This document shows, one piece after another, positions 8,622-17,009 of a DNA stretch of 52,148 nt. The stretch is from Firm-04 sp964392175. Its GTDB lineage: Bacteria > Bacillota > Clostridia > Oscillospirales > Ruminococcaceae. The stretch is from contig CAYMOJ010000012.1 in NCBI GenBank assembly GCA_964392175.1, positions 1 to 52,148 on the forward strand. The letters are read 5' to 3'. Position numbers and translations under genes: made by a program. Within the stretch, counting starts at the first letter, position 1. Each line of letters begins with the position of its first letter. The notes beneath the pieces were generated by a model. It did not search any database, was not told the DNA's origin, and saw only the letters and a list, made by a program, of their open reading frames with translations.

Positions 8622-8854
8622 ATAAAAAACGGCTGCTTTACATATTTGTGGTATCGCTGATCGCTTTTGTGATATGGCTCATCGGTGAGTTTGCCATTGC
8701 AAAATTCATTCCGGATGCTACCATGACGATTTCCCGCGGGTGGGTGATCATCGTGTTTTCCGCAGCCTGCGCGTGGAGCCTGATCCGCTTCTACCGCGAA
8801 GATAAAAAAGCAAAGGAAGAGGAAGAAAATGAAAACTACAAAAGTCTATATTGA
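8618..8854 (+). CDS. Small two-helix membrane protein inside the arginine operon
   Basis: This is a 78-residue protein with two predicted membrane helices, about residues 4-25 (LLYIFVVSLIAFVIWLIGEF) and 41-58 (GWVIIVFSAACAWSLIRF). A highly charged tail (YREDKKAKEEEENENYKS) follows. It overlaps argH by 4 nt (ATGA) at its start and argC by 26 nt at its end. Its 3' coding region carries the argC ribosome site (AAGGAAGAGGAAG). I recognise no family. The tight overlaps argue for real translation and for a role tied to, or tolerated within, arginine synthesis, but no function can be assigned. Confidence 0.75.
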   Translation: MNKKRLLYIFVVSLIAFVIWLIGEFAIAKFIPDATMTISRGWVIIVFSAACAWSLIRFYREDKKAKEEEENENYKSLY

Positions 8855-9785
8855 CGGGCAAGCCGGCACCACCGGTTTGAAACTGTATGATCGTATCAAA
8901 AATCGCCCCGATGTGGAACTGCTGCTCATTGATCCCGAAAAGCGCAAGGATAATGACGAGCGCGCGCGCATGATCAATGCGTCTGATATCACCTTCCTCT
9001 GCTTGCCAGACGCGGCATCGCGAGAGGCGGTATCGTTTATTACCAACCCGAATGTGCGCGTGATCGATGCATCCACCGCACATCGTACCAGCCCCGATTG
9101 GGCGTATGGTTTTCCGGAGCTTTCTGCCGCGCATCGTGCAAAGATTCTGACCTCTAAGCGTGTGGCAGTGCCCGGTTGCTATGCTTCGGGATTTGCATCT
9201 CTGGTATATCCCATGGTGCAGAGTGGTCTGCTTCCGGTGGATTATCCCGTGACCTGCCATGCAGTTTCGGGCTACAGCGGTGCAGGCAAAGCTGCGATTG
9301 CGCAGTATGAGTCTGCTGACCGCCCAAAAGAGCTGGATAGTCCCCGTCAGTATGCGCTGGCGCAAGGGCATAAACATCTGCCGGAGATGCAGGCGGTTTC
9401 GGGCTTGATTGAGCCTCCGATGTTTAACCCTATGGTGTGCGATTATTTTGCAGGTATGGTGGTCTCTGTACCGCTGCATCGCAGATTGCTCAACGGGCAA
9501 CCTTCTTTAGAGGAGGTGCACGCTATGTTCCAGTCACATTATGCAGGGCAGCAGTTTGTGCAGGTGCGTGCATTACAGGGCGCAGATGTGTTGGAGAACG
9601 GTTTTTTGCCTGCTAATACGCTTGCGGGAACCAATCTGTTAGAGGTTTTTGTGTGTGGCAACGACCGGCAGATCTTGCTTGCAGCGAGACTGGATAATCT
9701 TGGCAAAGGTGCATCAGGCGCGGCACTCCAGTGCTTTAATCTGATGACGGGTGCGCCGGAGGATACGGGTTTGAATACATACTGA
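8829..9785 (+). CDS. argC: N-acetyl-gamma-glutamyl-phosphate reductase, short (type 2) form
   Basis: ArgC (318 residues) reduces N-acetylglutamyl phosphate to the semialdehyde with NADPH. The N-terminus KVYIDGQAGTTGLKLYDRI is the dinucleotide-binding loop of the short AGPR form (GxxGTTG). VAVPGCYASGF (about 111-121) carries the catalytic cysteine. HAVSGYSGAGK follows. The roughly 310-residue length and the YIDGQAGTTG start mark the type 2 family rather than the roughly 345-residue type usual in Bacillus. The start at 8829 lies inside the end of the preceding small gene, with AAGGAAGAGGAAG just upstream. It is followed 14 nt later by argJ. Confidence 0.95.
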   Translation: MKTTKVYIDGQAGTTGLKLYDRIKNRPDVELLLIDPEKRKDNDERARMINASDITFLCLPDAASREAVSFITNPNVRVIDASTAHRTSPDWAYGFPELSAAHRAKILTSKRVAVPGCYASGFASLVYPMVQSGLLPVDYPVTCHAVSGYSGAGKAAIAQYESADRPKELDSPRQYALAQGHKHLPEMQAVSGLIEPPMFNPMVCDYFAGMVVSVPLHRRLLNGQPSLEEVHAMFQSHYAGQQFVQVRALQGADVLENGFLPANTLAGTNLLEVFVCGNDRQILLAARLDNLGKGASGAALQCFNLMTGAPEDTGLNTY

Positions 9786-9799
9786 AAGGACGGATCAAT

Positions 9800-11101
9800 A
9801 TGAAGCTTCAAAGCTTTGCAGAATATCCCTTTGTGGAGGGTGGCGTATGCGCCGCAAAAGGCTTCAAGGCAGGCGGTGTCTGTTGTGGTCTGAAGCACCA
9901 TGCCCTCACCGATGAAACTGTCTCGAAGGCAAACGCTGCCGGAAACGGCGTTACCGAGGCTGCCCCCAAGAAAAACGACCTTGCTATGATCGTTTCTGAT
10001 AGTGAATGTGCAGCTGCTGCGGTGTATACATCCAATAAAGTGAAGGGTGCACCTATTTTGGTAACCAAACAGCATCTGCAAGATGGCAGAGCAAGAGCCG
10101 TGATTGTGAACTCGGTCAATGCGAATACCTGCAATGCCGATGGTGTAGAAAAGGCGACTGCTATGTGCAAACTGGCTGCGGACGCGCTGCAAATCGCCCC
10201 GGAAGATGTGATTGTTGCATCCACGGGCGTGATCGGTCAGGTGCTGCCCATTGAACCGATTGCGGCGGCGGTGCCTGCGCTGACTGAAGCACTCTCCTAT
10301 GAGGGGAATGCGACAGCACTCAACGCGATCATGACCACAGATACGCGCCCCAAAGAGGTGGCTGTGTCGTTTCAAGTGGGCGATGTCACCTGTAAGCTAG
10401 GCGGTATGCTGAAGGGCAGTGGTATGATTCACCCGAATATGGCAACCACATTAACATTCCTGACCACTGACTGCGCCATTGCGCCTGCTATGTTGCAACA
10501 GGCACTTTCCGATGTGGTGAAAGTGACATTGAACCGTGTTTCTGTGGATGGAGATCAATCCACGAATGATATGGCGTGCGTGATGGCAAACGGTGCAGCG
10601 GGTAATCGTGAAATTACCGCTGAAAATGTCGATTATGTCGCATTCCGTGGTGCGTTGTATGCGGTTATGCTGAATCTTGCAAGAATGTGCGCTGCCGATG
10701 GCGAAGGAGCGACCAAGCTTATTGAGTGCGTGGTATCGAAGGCGGCGAGCGTACAGACAGCAGAAGCCGTTTCGAAATCGGTTGTTTGCTCTAGCTTGTT
10801 CAAAGCAGCAATGTTTGGTGCCGATGCTAATTGGGGCAGAATCGCCTGTGCCATGGGCTATGCCGATTGTGATTTTGATGTTGCGAAGGTGGATGTAGAT
10901 CTGGCGTCGGTTGCAGGAAAAATTGCGGTGGCGAGAAATGGCTTTGGGGTTCCGTTTTCGGAAGACGAGGCGAAGAAAGTATTGTTGGAGGATGAGATCC
11001 AGGTGCTGATTTCTCTGAACAGTGGGGAGGCTTCCGCAGTGGCATGGGGCTGCGATCTTACTTACGATTATGTGAAGATTAATGGCGATTATCGTAGCTG
11101 A
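9800..11101 (+). CDS. argJ: Bifunctional ornithine acetyltransferase / N-acetylglutamate synthase
   Basis: ArgJ (433 residues) moves the acetyl group from N-acetylornithine to glutamate and, in bifunctional members, can also use acetyl-CoA. This gives the cyclic arginine pathway; no argA or argE lies in the window. The self-cleavage region KGSGMIHPNMATTLTFLTTD (around 198-217) contains the A-T bond where precursor splits into alpha and beta chains, the threonine becoming the nucleophile. VNSVNANTCNADG and STNDMACVMANGAAG are also conserved. The N-terminal part has an extra stretch of about 15-20 residues (DETVSKANAAGNGVTEAAPKK) before the conserved DLAMIVSD strand, which looks like a lineage-specific loop. 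Confidence 0.95.
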   Translation: MKLQSFAEYPFVEGGVCAAKGFKAGGVCCGLKHHALTDETVSKANAAGNGVTEAAPKKNDLAMIVSDSECAAAAVYTSNKVKGAPILVTKQHLQDGRARAVIVNSVNANTCNADGVEKATAMCKLAADALQIAPEDVIVASTGVIGQVLPIEPIAAAVPALTEALSYEGNATALNAIMTTDTRPKEVAVSFQVGDVTCKLGGMLKGSGMIHPNMATTLTFLTTDCAIAPAMLQQALSDVVKVTLNRVSVDGDQSTNDMACVMANGAAGNREITAENVDYVAFRGALYAVMLNLARMCAADGEGATKLIECVVSKAASVQTAEAVSKSVVCSSLFKAAMFGADANWGRIACAMGYADCDFDVAKVDVDLASVAGKIAVARNGFGVPFSEDEAKKVLLEDEIQVLISLNSGEASAVAWGCDLTYDYVKINGDYRS

Positions 11102-11121
11102 AAACGCAGGAAAGGACAAAA

Positions 11122-12024
11122 ATGATCATGGAACAGATGGAACAAATGGAACTGATGGAGAATATCTCAAACCGCATTCGCTCCCAAGTGCTGATTGATG
11201 CGCTGCCCTATATTCAGCGATATAATCAGAAGATCATTGTGGTGAAATACGGCGGCAATGCCATGACAAACGAAGCATTGAAAGAAGCTGTTATGAGCGA
11301 TATTGTGCTGCTTTCTTTGGTGGGTATCCGTGTGGTGCTGGTGCATGGTGGAGGCCCTGAAATCAGCGATATGTTGCATCGTTTGAACATCGAAAGCCGC
11401 TTTGTGGGCGGTTTGCGCTACACCGATGCCGAAACTGCTGAGGTGGTGCGCATGGTACTTGCAGGTAAGGTCAACAAGGAGTTGGTTTCCCATCTCACGC
11501 GTCATCAGGGTCAAGCATTGGGGCTGTGCGGCATTGATGGCGAATTGCTGCGTGCAACGAAAAAGGAAAGTAAGCCTGATGTGGGTCTGGTGGGCGAGAT
11601 CACCGATGTGAACACCAAGCCCATACTGATGGCATTGGATAACGGTTATATTCCCGTGATCGCAACGGTTGCCTGCGGTGCGGACGGTCAGGTGTATAAT
11701 GTCAATGCAGATACCGCTGCGGCTGCCATTGCTGCGGCTTTGGGCGCGGAGAATCTGATTCTCATGACCGATATTGCGGGCCTGCTGCGCGATAGAAATG
11801 ACCCTGAAACGTTGATCCCTTCCGTCAGCATCAGTGAGGTGCAAAATCTCAAGAAGCAAGGTATCATCTCTGGCGGCATGATCCCCAAAATTGATTGCTG
11901 TGTGGAGGCCATTCGTCGTGGTGTGAAAAAAGCGGTCATTATTGACGGCAGAATCCCCCATTCGATTCTGGTGGAAATTTGCAGCAATGAGGGAGTCGGC
12001 ACACAGTTTCTTAGCGTATATTGA
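11122..12024 (+). CDS. argB: Acetylglutamate kinase
   Basis: ArgB (300 residues) phosphorylates N-acetylglutamate, usually the controlled step in organisms with a cyclic pathway. Family motifs are VVKYGGNAM (nucleotide/phosphate loop), VLVHGGGPEIS, LMTDIAGLLRDRNDP and ISGGMIPKIDCC. An N-terminal helix (ENISNRIRSQVLIDALPYIQRY) precedes the kinase core. Such a helix is a hallmark of arginine-inhibited, hexameric acetylglutamate kinases, so feedback inhibition by arginine is inferred. The start is ATG 11122 after AGGAAAGGA at 11108-11116. Several methionines follow within 15 codons (MEQMEQMELMEN), so the exact start is uncertain by up to 12 residues. Confidence 0.96.
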   Translation: MIMEQMEQMELMENISNRIRSQVLIDALPYIQRYNQKIIVVKYGGNAMTNEALKEAVMSDIVLLSLVGIRVVLVHGGGPEISDMLHRLNIESRFVGGLRYTDAETAEVVRMVLAGKVNKELVSHLTRHQGQALGLCGIDGELLRATKKESKPDVGLVGEITDVNTKPILMALDNGYIPVIATVACGADGQVYNVNADTAAAAIAAALGAENLILMTDIAGLLRDRNDPETLIPSVSISEVQNLKKQGIISGGMIPKIDCCVEAIRRGVKKAVIIDGRIPHSILVEICSNEGVGTQFLSVY

Positions 12025-12081
12025 TATGGGCAAATCGCCCTGTTTTTCTGAAATCCCGTTAACAAATTCATAAATTATGTC

Positions 12082-12111
12082 TTGATTTGTGCCCGCAAAA
12101 TGTGGTAAGAT
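12082..12111 (+). promoter_or_regulatory. Promoter of argD
   Basis: TTGATT at 12082-12087 and TAAGAT at 12106-12111 with 18-bp spacing. TG at 12103-12104 gives an extended -10. It predicts a very short leader directly before the GAGGAAAAG ribosome site at 12118-12126. This would let argD and argF be expressed separately from argGHCJB. No clear terminator is seen after argB. Confidence 0.65.
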
Positions 12112-12128
12112 AGAAATGAGGAAAAGCT

Positions 12129-13295
12129 ATGAATACCATTGAATTTTCTGAGCAGTACCTGATGAAAACCTACGGTCGCCAGCCCATTGCCGTGCGTAGC
12201 GGTAGCCGTAGCGTATGTACCGCTGAAGATGGCAAAACCTATATTGATTTCGGTAGCGGTATCGGTGTCAATTCCCTTGGCTATTGCAATGCCGATTGGG
12301 CGGATGCTGTTTGCGCACAGGTGCGTGCGATCCAGCATACCAGTAATTACTACTTTACCGGCGTACAGGCAAATCTTGCCAAGCAGCTTTGCACGATGAC
12401 GGGGTATCGTCGCGTGTTTTTTGGCAATTCCGGTGCGGAAGCCAATGAGTGTGCCATCAAGGTGGCGAGAAAATATAGTTTCGACCGCTACGGCAAGGGC
12501 AGAGGCACAATTATTACCCTGCAAAACAGCTTTCACGGCAGAACGATGGCGACGCTCGCTGCAACCGGTCAGGATGTGTTCCATAACTATTTCTTCCCGT
12601 TCCCCGAAGGCTTTGCCTATGCCGCAGTAAATGATCTTGCGGATTTGCAGGCAAAGCTAGATAATACCGTTTGTGCCGTAATGATGGAGATGATCCAGGG
12701 CGAGGGTGGCGTGAATGTACTTGACCGTGACTTTGTGCAGGCAGTGGCAAAGCTGTGTGCTGAAAAGGACATTCTGCTGATCGTGGATGAGGTGCAGACC
12801 GGTGTTGGCAGAACAGGTACATTCCTTGCAAGCGAACAGTTCGGCATCAAGCCCAATATTACGACGCTTGCCAAGGGCCTGGGCGGTGGCTTGCCGATCG
12901 GCGCCTGCCTTGTGGATTCCGTTTGCGCGGATACCCTCGATGGCGGCACGCATGGATCTACCTTTGGTGGGAATCCCGTGGTGTGTGCTGGCGCAGCCGC
13001 TGTGTTGGAGCGTGTATCGGAGCCTGGCTTCTTGGAATCCGTTGTAGACAAGGGCGTCTATATCCGGGAAGCACTGGAAAGTTGCCCAGAGGTTGAAGAA
13101 ATCAGCGGTTTGGGCTTAATGATTGGCATTCGCCTGAATACGATGAAGGCAGCAGATGTTCTTGTTGCCGCAAGAGAGGCCGGTTTGCTTGTGCTAACCG
13201 CAAAAGAGAAGGTCAGACTTCTACCACCGCTGACCATCTCGAAGGAAGAGCTGGACGCAGGATTGGAGATACTGTTGCAGATTTTGAATTCCTGA
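12129..13295 (+). CDS. argD: Acetylornithine aminotransferase
   Basis: ArgD (388 residues) is a class III PLP-dependent aminotransferase that converts N-acetylglutamate semialdehyde to N-acetylornithine with glutamate as donor. Seen motifs: FFGNSGAEANECAIKVAR (phosphate/PLP contact), FHGRTMATLAATGQ, LIVDEVQTGVGRTG (PLP ring aspartate), TLAKGLGGGLPIGA with the Schiff-base lysine near residue 245, and HGSTFGGNPV. Length is typical. It has its own promoter 18-47 bp upstream. It is followed 40 bp later by the LURP-one-like gene and then argF. Confidence 0.96.
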   Translation: MNTIEFSEQYLMKTYGRQPIAVRSGSRSVCTAEDGKTYIDFGSGIGVNSLGYCNADWADAVCAQVRAIQHTSNYYFTGVQANLAKQLCTMTGYRRVFFGNSGAEANECAIKVARKYSFDRYGKGRGTIITLQNSFHGRTMATLAATGQDVFHNYFFPFPEGFAYAAVNDLADLQAKLDNTVCAVMMEMIQGEGGVNVLDRDFVQAVAKLCAEKDILLIVDEVQTGVGRTGTFLASEQFGIKPNITTLAKGLGGGLPIGACLVDSVCADTLDGGTHGSTFGGNPVVCAGAAAVLERVSEPGFLESVVDKGVYIREALESCPEVEEISGLGLMIGIRLNTMKAADVLVAAREAGLLVLTAKEKVRLLPPLTISKEELDAGLEILLQILNS

Positions 13296-13335
13296 AACGA
13301 TGCGCAGTGCGCATCCGGAAGGGGAGGTGTGCATC

Positions 13336-13914
13336 ATGCTGGAATTTACGATTTTTCAACAACGAAGCAAATATCTGGTAAGCGATATCGATCATAATAT
13401 CGTGTATACGCTTAAGAAAAAATGGCGCGGTGGTTGGGCGATTATCGACCGTAACGGCTATGAGCTGTACGTACTCAGCGAGCCGACTGCGGAGCGACAC
13501 CCCGTCTACAAGCTGATGCTGAATGGAAAGCCTTGTGGGCAGTATCGCTGCCGCTCCAAGTTTTTGGAACCGACGATGGAGCTGACTTTTGGCGATAAAG
13601 TCATGCTGTTTCGTACCGATGATGGGATTCACTATACGATTTTGACCGGTGGAAAAGCCTGTGGTACGGTGACTAATGTTCCGTTGCAGCGCAGTGATGA
13701 ATACCGGTTCGAGTTGAAGATTGCAGCCGATGCTTTTGAAGATTTTCTACCGTTGTTGCCTATGGCATCGCTTGCGTGCATTGCGCCCAAAGAGCAGCCG
13801 CAGGCCGATGTCGCACTAAATGCCAAAACGGACGCAGATGCGGTTTCGAATCAGAACCCCAAGGAGTTGCCCAAGAAGGAGGCACTTCATCAGCCAAGTG
13901 CGATCGCCGAATGA
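13336..13914 (+). CDS. LURP-one/tubby-like beta-barrel protein, function unknown
   Basis: This is a 192-residue soluble protein. Residues 1-145 consist of short beta-rich blocks, each with the rhythm 'display x property, G/N turn' (SDIDHNIVYTLKKKW, GGWAIIDRNGYELYVL, YKLMLNGKPCGQYRCRSKF, GDKVMLFRTDDGIHYTILTGGKACG). This is reminiscent of LURP-one-related (tubby C-terminal-like) domains. The last 45 residues are a low-complexity, Asp/Lys/Pro-rich tail. The start is ATG 13336, with GGGGAGG just upstream; an earlier in-frame ATG at 13300 has no ribosome site. It sits between argD and argF in the same direction. A link to arginine metabolism is suggested only by position. Confidence 0.6.
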   Translation: MLEFTIFQQRSKYLVSDIDHNIVYTLKKKWRGGWAIIDRNGYELYVLSEPTAERHPVYKLMLNGKPCGQYRCRSKFLEPTMELTFGDKVMLFRTDDGIHYTILTGGKACGTVTNVPLQRSDEYRFELKIAADAFEDFLPLLPMASLACIAPKEQPQADVALNAKTDADAVSNQNPKELPKKEALHQPSAIAE

Positions 13915-13954
13915 AAGGCGTGAACACATACAACAGAAGAAAGGAATGATTCCT

Positions 13955-14857
13955 ATGAAGCATTTATTGAAAATGTTGGATCTCTCCACTGAAGAGATCA
14001 TTGATCTGCTGAATTTGGCAGATCAACTGAAATATGAACGCAAGCACAACATTCCCCACCCGCATTTGCAGGGCAAAACGCTGGGCATGATTTTCCAGAA
14101 GGCATCTACCAGAACTCGTGTTTCCTTTGAAACCGGTATGGTGCAGCTTGGTGGTTATCCGTTGTTTTTGTCCTCCAACGATTTGCAGATCGGCAGAGGT
14201 GAGCCTGTGCAGGATACCGCAAGAGTGCTTTCTCGTTACCTAGATGGAATCATGATCCGTACTTTTGCTCAACAGGAGGTTGAGGATCTGGCAAACTATG
14301 GTTCCATTCCGATCATTAATGGTCTGACGGATTTCTGCCATCCCTGTCAGGTACTGGCGGACTTGATGACCATTCGTGAATATAAGGGAAGCTTTCAAGG
14401 GCTGAAAATGTGCTATATTGGCGATGGCAATAATATGGCAAACTCCCTGATCGTTGGTGGATTAAAGGTTGGCATGAAGGTTAGTATTGCTTGTCCGAAT
14501 GCTTATCAGCCCGATGAAAAGGTATTGGCATTTGCCCGGAAAAACGATGGCTTTACCATGACGGATTCTCCCATTGAGGCAGCCGCAGGGGCGGATGTAA
14601 TCTTTACCGATGTGTGGGCTTCCATGGGGCAGGAGGGCGAAGCTGAGCAGCGTAAGATTGCATTTGATGGCTATCAGGTCAACGATACTTTACTCGCAGC
14701 TGCAAATCCTGAGTGTATGGTGCAGCATTGTCTGCCCGCACACCGTGGCGAGGAGATCACCGCAGAGGTCTTTGAGGCGCACGCCAAGGAAATATTTGAC
14801 GAAGCTGAAAACCGTCTGCACGCGCAAAAAGCGGTTATGGTCAAGGTTATGGGCTGA
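13955..14857 (+). CDS. argF: Ornithine carbamoyltransferase, anabolic
   Basis: ArgF (300 residues) makes citrulline from ornithine and carbamoyl phosphate. KASTRTRVSFETGM (around 45-58) is the carbamoyl-phosphate site. DFCHPCQVLADLMT (around 128-141) and HCLPAHRGEEI (around 261-271) hold catalytic and ornithine-binding residues. DVWASMGQE corresponds to the SMG loop. I chose ATG 13955, which has AAAGGAATG at 13940-13948. The longer reading from 13820 overlaps the previous gene and adds non-homologous residues. The anabolic assignment rests on the operon. A strong terminator follows. Confidence 0.96.
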   Translation: MKHLLKMLDLSTEEIIDLLNLADQLKYERKHNIPHPHLQGKTLGMIFQKASTRTRVSFETGMVQLGGYPLFLSSNDLQIGRGEPVQDTARVLSRYLDGIMIRTFAQQEVEDLANYGSIPIINGLTDFCHPCQVLADLMTIREYKGSFQGLKMCYIGDGNNMANSLIVGGLKVGMKVSIACPNAYQPDEKVLAFARKNDGFTMTDSPIEAAAGADVIFTDVWASMGQEGEAEQRKIAFDGYQVNDTLLAAANPECMVQHCLPAHRGEEITAEVFEAHAKEIFDEAENRLHAQKAVMVKVMG

Positions 14858-14880
14858 ATAGAATTACCGATATATCATTC

Positions 14881-14922
14881 AGAAAGCTTGCAGATGATGA
14901 TTCTGCAAGCTTTCTTGTTTCT
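14881..14922 (+). terminator. Rho-independent terminator after argF
   Basis: A perfect 14-bp stem (14881-14894 with 14902-14915, AGAAAGCTTGCAGA) has a 7-nt loop, followed by TGTTTCTT. It closes the arginine cluster. Confidence 0.88.
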
Positions 14923-15052
14923 TCATGCCGTACTTGGAGATACACCGTCGCAAAGGGGCGCACATTCGCTTTTCTGGATTTGTTTTTCTTTCCGTATGTT
15001 TTCTCGCAATTGCGGTATATTATGGGTATCGTTTTTGAAAGAGGTGCTTGCT

Positions 15053-16003
15053 ATGGCAAATGTAGATAAGCAGAAATGTGCGATCATCGGCTGCGGACAG
15101 GTGGGGGCATCCATTGCATTTACGCTGGTGCAAAGCGGATTGTTTTCGGAACTGGTGCTGATTGATATCAACCGACAGAAGGCAGAGGGCGAAGCTATGG
15201 ATCTGATGCATGGAGTGCCCTTTGCATCGCCGATTAGCGTATATGCCGCCGATTATGATGCGCTGACAGGTTGCGGGGTAATCATTCTGGCGGCAGGAGC
15301 CAATCAAAAAAAAGATGAAAGTCGTCTGGATCTTGTGCATAAAAACACAGGGATTTTTCGTGAGATCGTACCGCGGATCACATTTTACAACCAAGATGCA
15401 ATCTTATTGGTGGTCACAAATCCTGTAGATGTGCTGACCTATGTGACTTTGCAGGAATCGGGCTTTCCCGAAAATCGTGTGATCGGTACCGGCACTGTGC
15501 TGGATACGGCAAGGCTCAAGCAGCTGGTGGGAGATCATTTGGGCGTGGATAGTCGTAGTGTTCACGCATTTATTATTGGCGAGCATGGTGATTCTGAGCT
15601 TGCTGTGTGGAGCAGCGCGAACATTTCCGGCGTGGATCTGGACGATTTTTGTCGGCTTTCCGGTAAGCATGAAACACAAGCGACCCTCCATCGTCTGTAC
15701 GAGGAGGTGCGCAGTAGTGCTTATGAGGTGATTCAGCGTAAGGGCGCAACCTATTACGGTATTGCTATGGCAGTATTGCGCATCGTGCGCGCGATTATTC
15801 GTGATGAACATTCCGTATTGCCGGTTTCCTGTTATGTGCAGGGGCATTACGGCATGGAGGATCTCTGCGTCGGTGTACCTGCCATCATTGGGGGGCACGG
15901 CATTGAATATGTGTTGGATATTCCACTGGATGACAATGAGTGGCGTTTGCTGCGGAATAGTGCGAACCAATTGCGCGATGTGCTGAATGATTTGCAACCG
16001 TGA
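15053..16003 (+). CDS. ldh: L-lactate dehydrogenase
   Basis: This 316-residue NAD-dependent enzyme reduces pyruvate to lactate and so reoxidises NADH during fermentation. Motifs: IIGCGQVGASIAF (Rossmann loop), VLIDINRQKAEG (NAD-type acidic residue), GANQKKDESRLDLVHKN, where Q rather than R at the specificity loop points to lactate rather than malate dehydrogenase, VVTNPVDVLTY, and IIGEHGDSE with the catalytic histidine. The track frame extends upstream, but ATG 15053 has GAAAGAGGTG at 15037-15046 and gives the normal length. It is separated from argF by a terminator. I saw no Rex operator and no convincing -35/-10 pair upstream. Confidence 0.93.
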   Translation: MANVDKQKCAIIGCGQVGASIAFTLVQSGLFSELVLIDINRQKAEGEAMDLMHGVPFASPISVYAADYDALTGCGVIILAAGANQKKDESRLDLVHKNTGIFREIVPRITFYNQDAILLVVTNPVDVLTYVTLQESGFPENRVIGTGTVLDTARLKQLVGDHLGVDSRSVHAFIIGEHGDSELAVWSSANISGVDLDDFCRLSGKHETQATLHRLYEEVRSSAYEVIQRKGATYYGIAMAVLRIVRAIIRDEHSVLPVSCYVQGHYGMEDLCVGVPAIIGGHGIEYVLDIPLDDNEWRLLRNSANQLRDVLNDLQP

Positions 16004-16025
16004 TACAATGCCCTTGAATTGCACT

Positions 16026-16049
16026 GAAAAAGCAACGCTTTTTTCGACA
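16026..16049 (+). terminator. Weak terminator-like hairpin after ldh, with embedded 0A-box-like sequence
   Basis: GAAAAAGC at 16026-16033 pairs with GCTTTTTTC at 16037-16045, with the T run inside the 3' arm. TTCGACA at 16043-16049 equals the reverse complement of the Spo0A box core TGTCGAA. A 7-mer is expected several times by chance in 52 kb, so its role is uncertain. Confidence 0.4.
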
Positions 16050-16149
16050 TTTCTCGAACTTTGACGCAGCATTATGACAGATACCGTCGCTTGATATCGG
16101 GCTTTGTTCGTGAAAACTGCCGTTTTGATTTTTGTTCGTCCGTTCTTGA

Positions 16150-16178
16150 TTGACTTTTTGCTCAAGATATGTTATGAT
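16150..16178 (+). promoter_or_regulatory. Sigma-A promoter of the Spo0A-like gene
   Basis: TTGACT at 16150-16155 and TATGAT at 16173-16178 have a 17-bp spacer and lie 49 bp upstream of the GTG start. Confidence 0.75.
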
Positions 16179-16226
16179 TTGTTAGTAAATTTTCTGGTCG
16201 ATGAGCCATAGCGAGAGGTGAAATGT

Positions 16227-17009
16227 GTGCAACAACTGCGTATCTTAGTGGGTGATAACGGTACGCATTTTGCGCGTAGATTTGTCGCATCGTTGCGTAT
16301 ATATGGTTGTATTTGTAGTGTGCATCATCAGTCCTTGACCAACATGGTGCGCTCTGCTGTTGAGGAACAGCCAGATGTGGTCATTGTAGATATAAGTGAA
16401 AATGCAGCATGGAATTATGAACTGGTTAGGCAGCTGCTGCACAGCACAAGATCGGTTGTGTTTGTTGTTACCTCAGTGCATCATTACGCTGCCAAAGCGG
16501 ATCTTCTTCGTGCGGGTGCAGTAGCGGTATTTCAAAAGCCGGTGGAAGCTGCACTCATGCTGCGTGAGATCGCACGCTATATTTACGGCGAACAAACCTA
16601 CGCCCGATACCGTGTAACGACAATAGAAACCATTGTCAGCGATTTTTTAGTACAGCTGGGTGCCGCAGCCAATATGTCCGGATTCCGTTACCTGCACGCT
16701 ATTTTGTGCCGTACAGTGGAAGAACCCACGCTGGTACATGGGATTTGTACCAAGCTATACTCTGTAATCGCTGCAGAATACCATGTAAATGTGCCTTGTG
16801 TGGAGCGTAATATCCGCACTTTGCTGGCAGATTTGTGGGAACATACCAATGCATTTGTGCTTTCCGAGACATTGCATTATCCTGCAAACTTGCTACATAG
16901 CCGTCTGCCAAATGCAAAATTCATAGCCAGTGCCACCGAAGCGTTGCGTTTAGATAGCAGAGTGCAATTGTTTCTGGAGGACGATTTGTCTGATGCATGG
17001 GGGGATTGA
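16227..17009 (+). CDS. spo0A: Divergent Spo0A-like response regulator
   Basis: This 260-residue protein is a Spo0A homologue, the master regulator of entry into sporulation in endospore-formers. Residues 1-120 form a receiver domain. It keeps an acidic residue in RILVGDNG, the phospho-acceptor aspartate in VVIVDIS, the Thr in FVVTS and the lysine in FQKPVE. It has lost the usual MPxxDG after the acceptor. Residues about 145-258 are the Spo0A DNA-binding domain: GFRYLHAILC, YHVNVPCVERNIRTLLADLWE (recognition-helix region), and the C-terminal PNAKFIASATEALRLDSR. GTG 16227 is chosen because AGAGGTG (16214-16220) sits 6 nt upstream; a GTG at 16218 overlaps that site. It has its own promoter. No sporulation sigma genes are in the window. 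Confidence 0.85.
   Translation: MQQLRILVGDNGTHFARRFVASLRIYGCICSVHHQSLTNMVRSAVEEQPDVVIVDISENAAWNYELVRQLLHSTRSVVFVVTSVHHYAAKADLLRAGAVAVFQKPVEAALMLREIARYIYGEQTYARYRVTTIETIVSDFLVQLGAAANMSGFRYLHAILCRTVEEPTLVHGICTKLYSVIAAEYHVNVPCVERNIRTLLADLWEHTNAFVLSETLHYPANLLHSRLPNAKFIASATEALRLDSRVQLFLEDDLSDAWGD

Noticed and set aside
12061..12081. ARG box before argD
   Set aside because: ATTCA is present but no TGnAT half-site at the required 4-bp distance.
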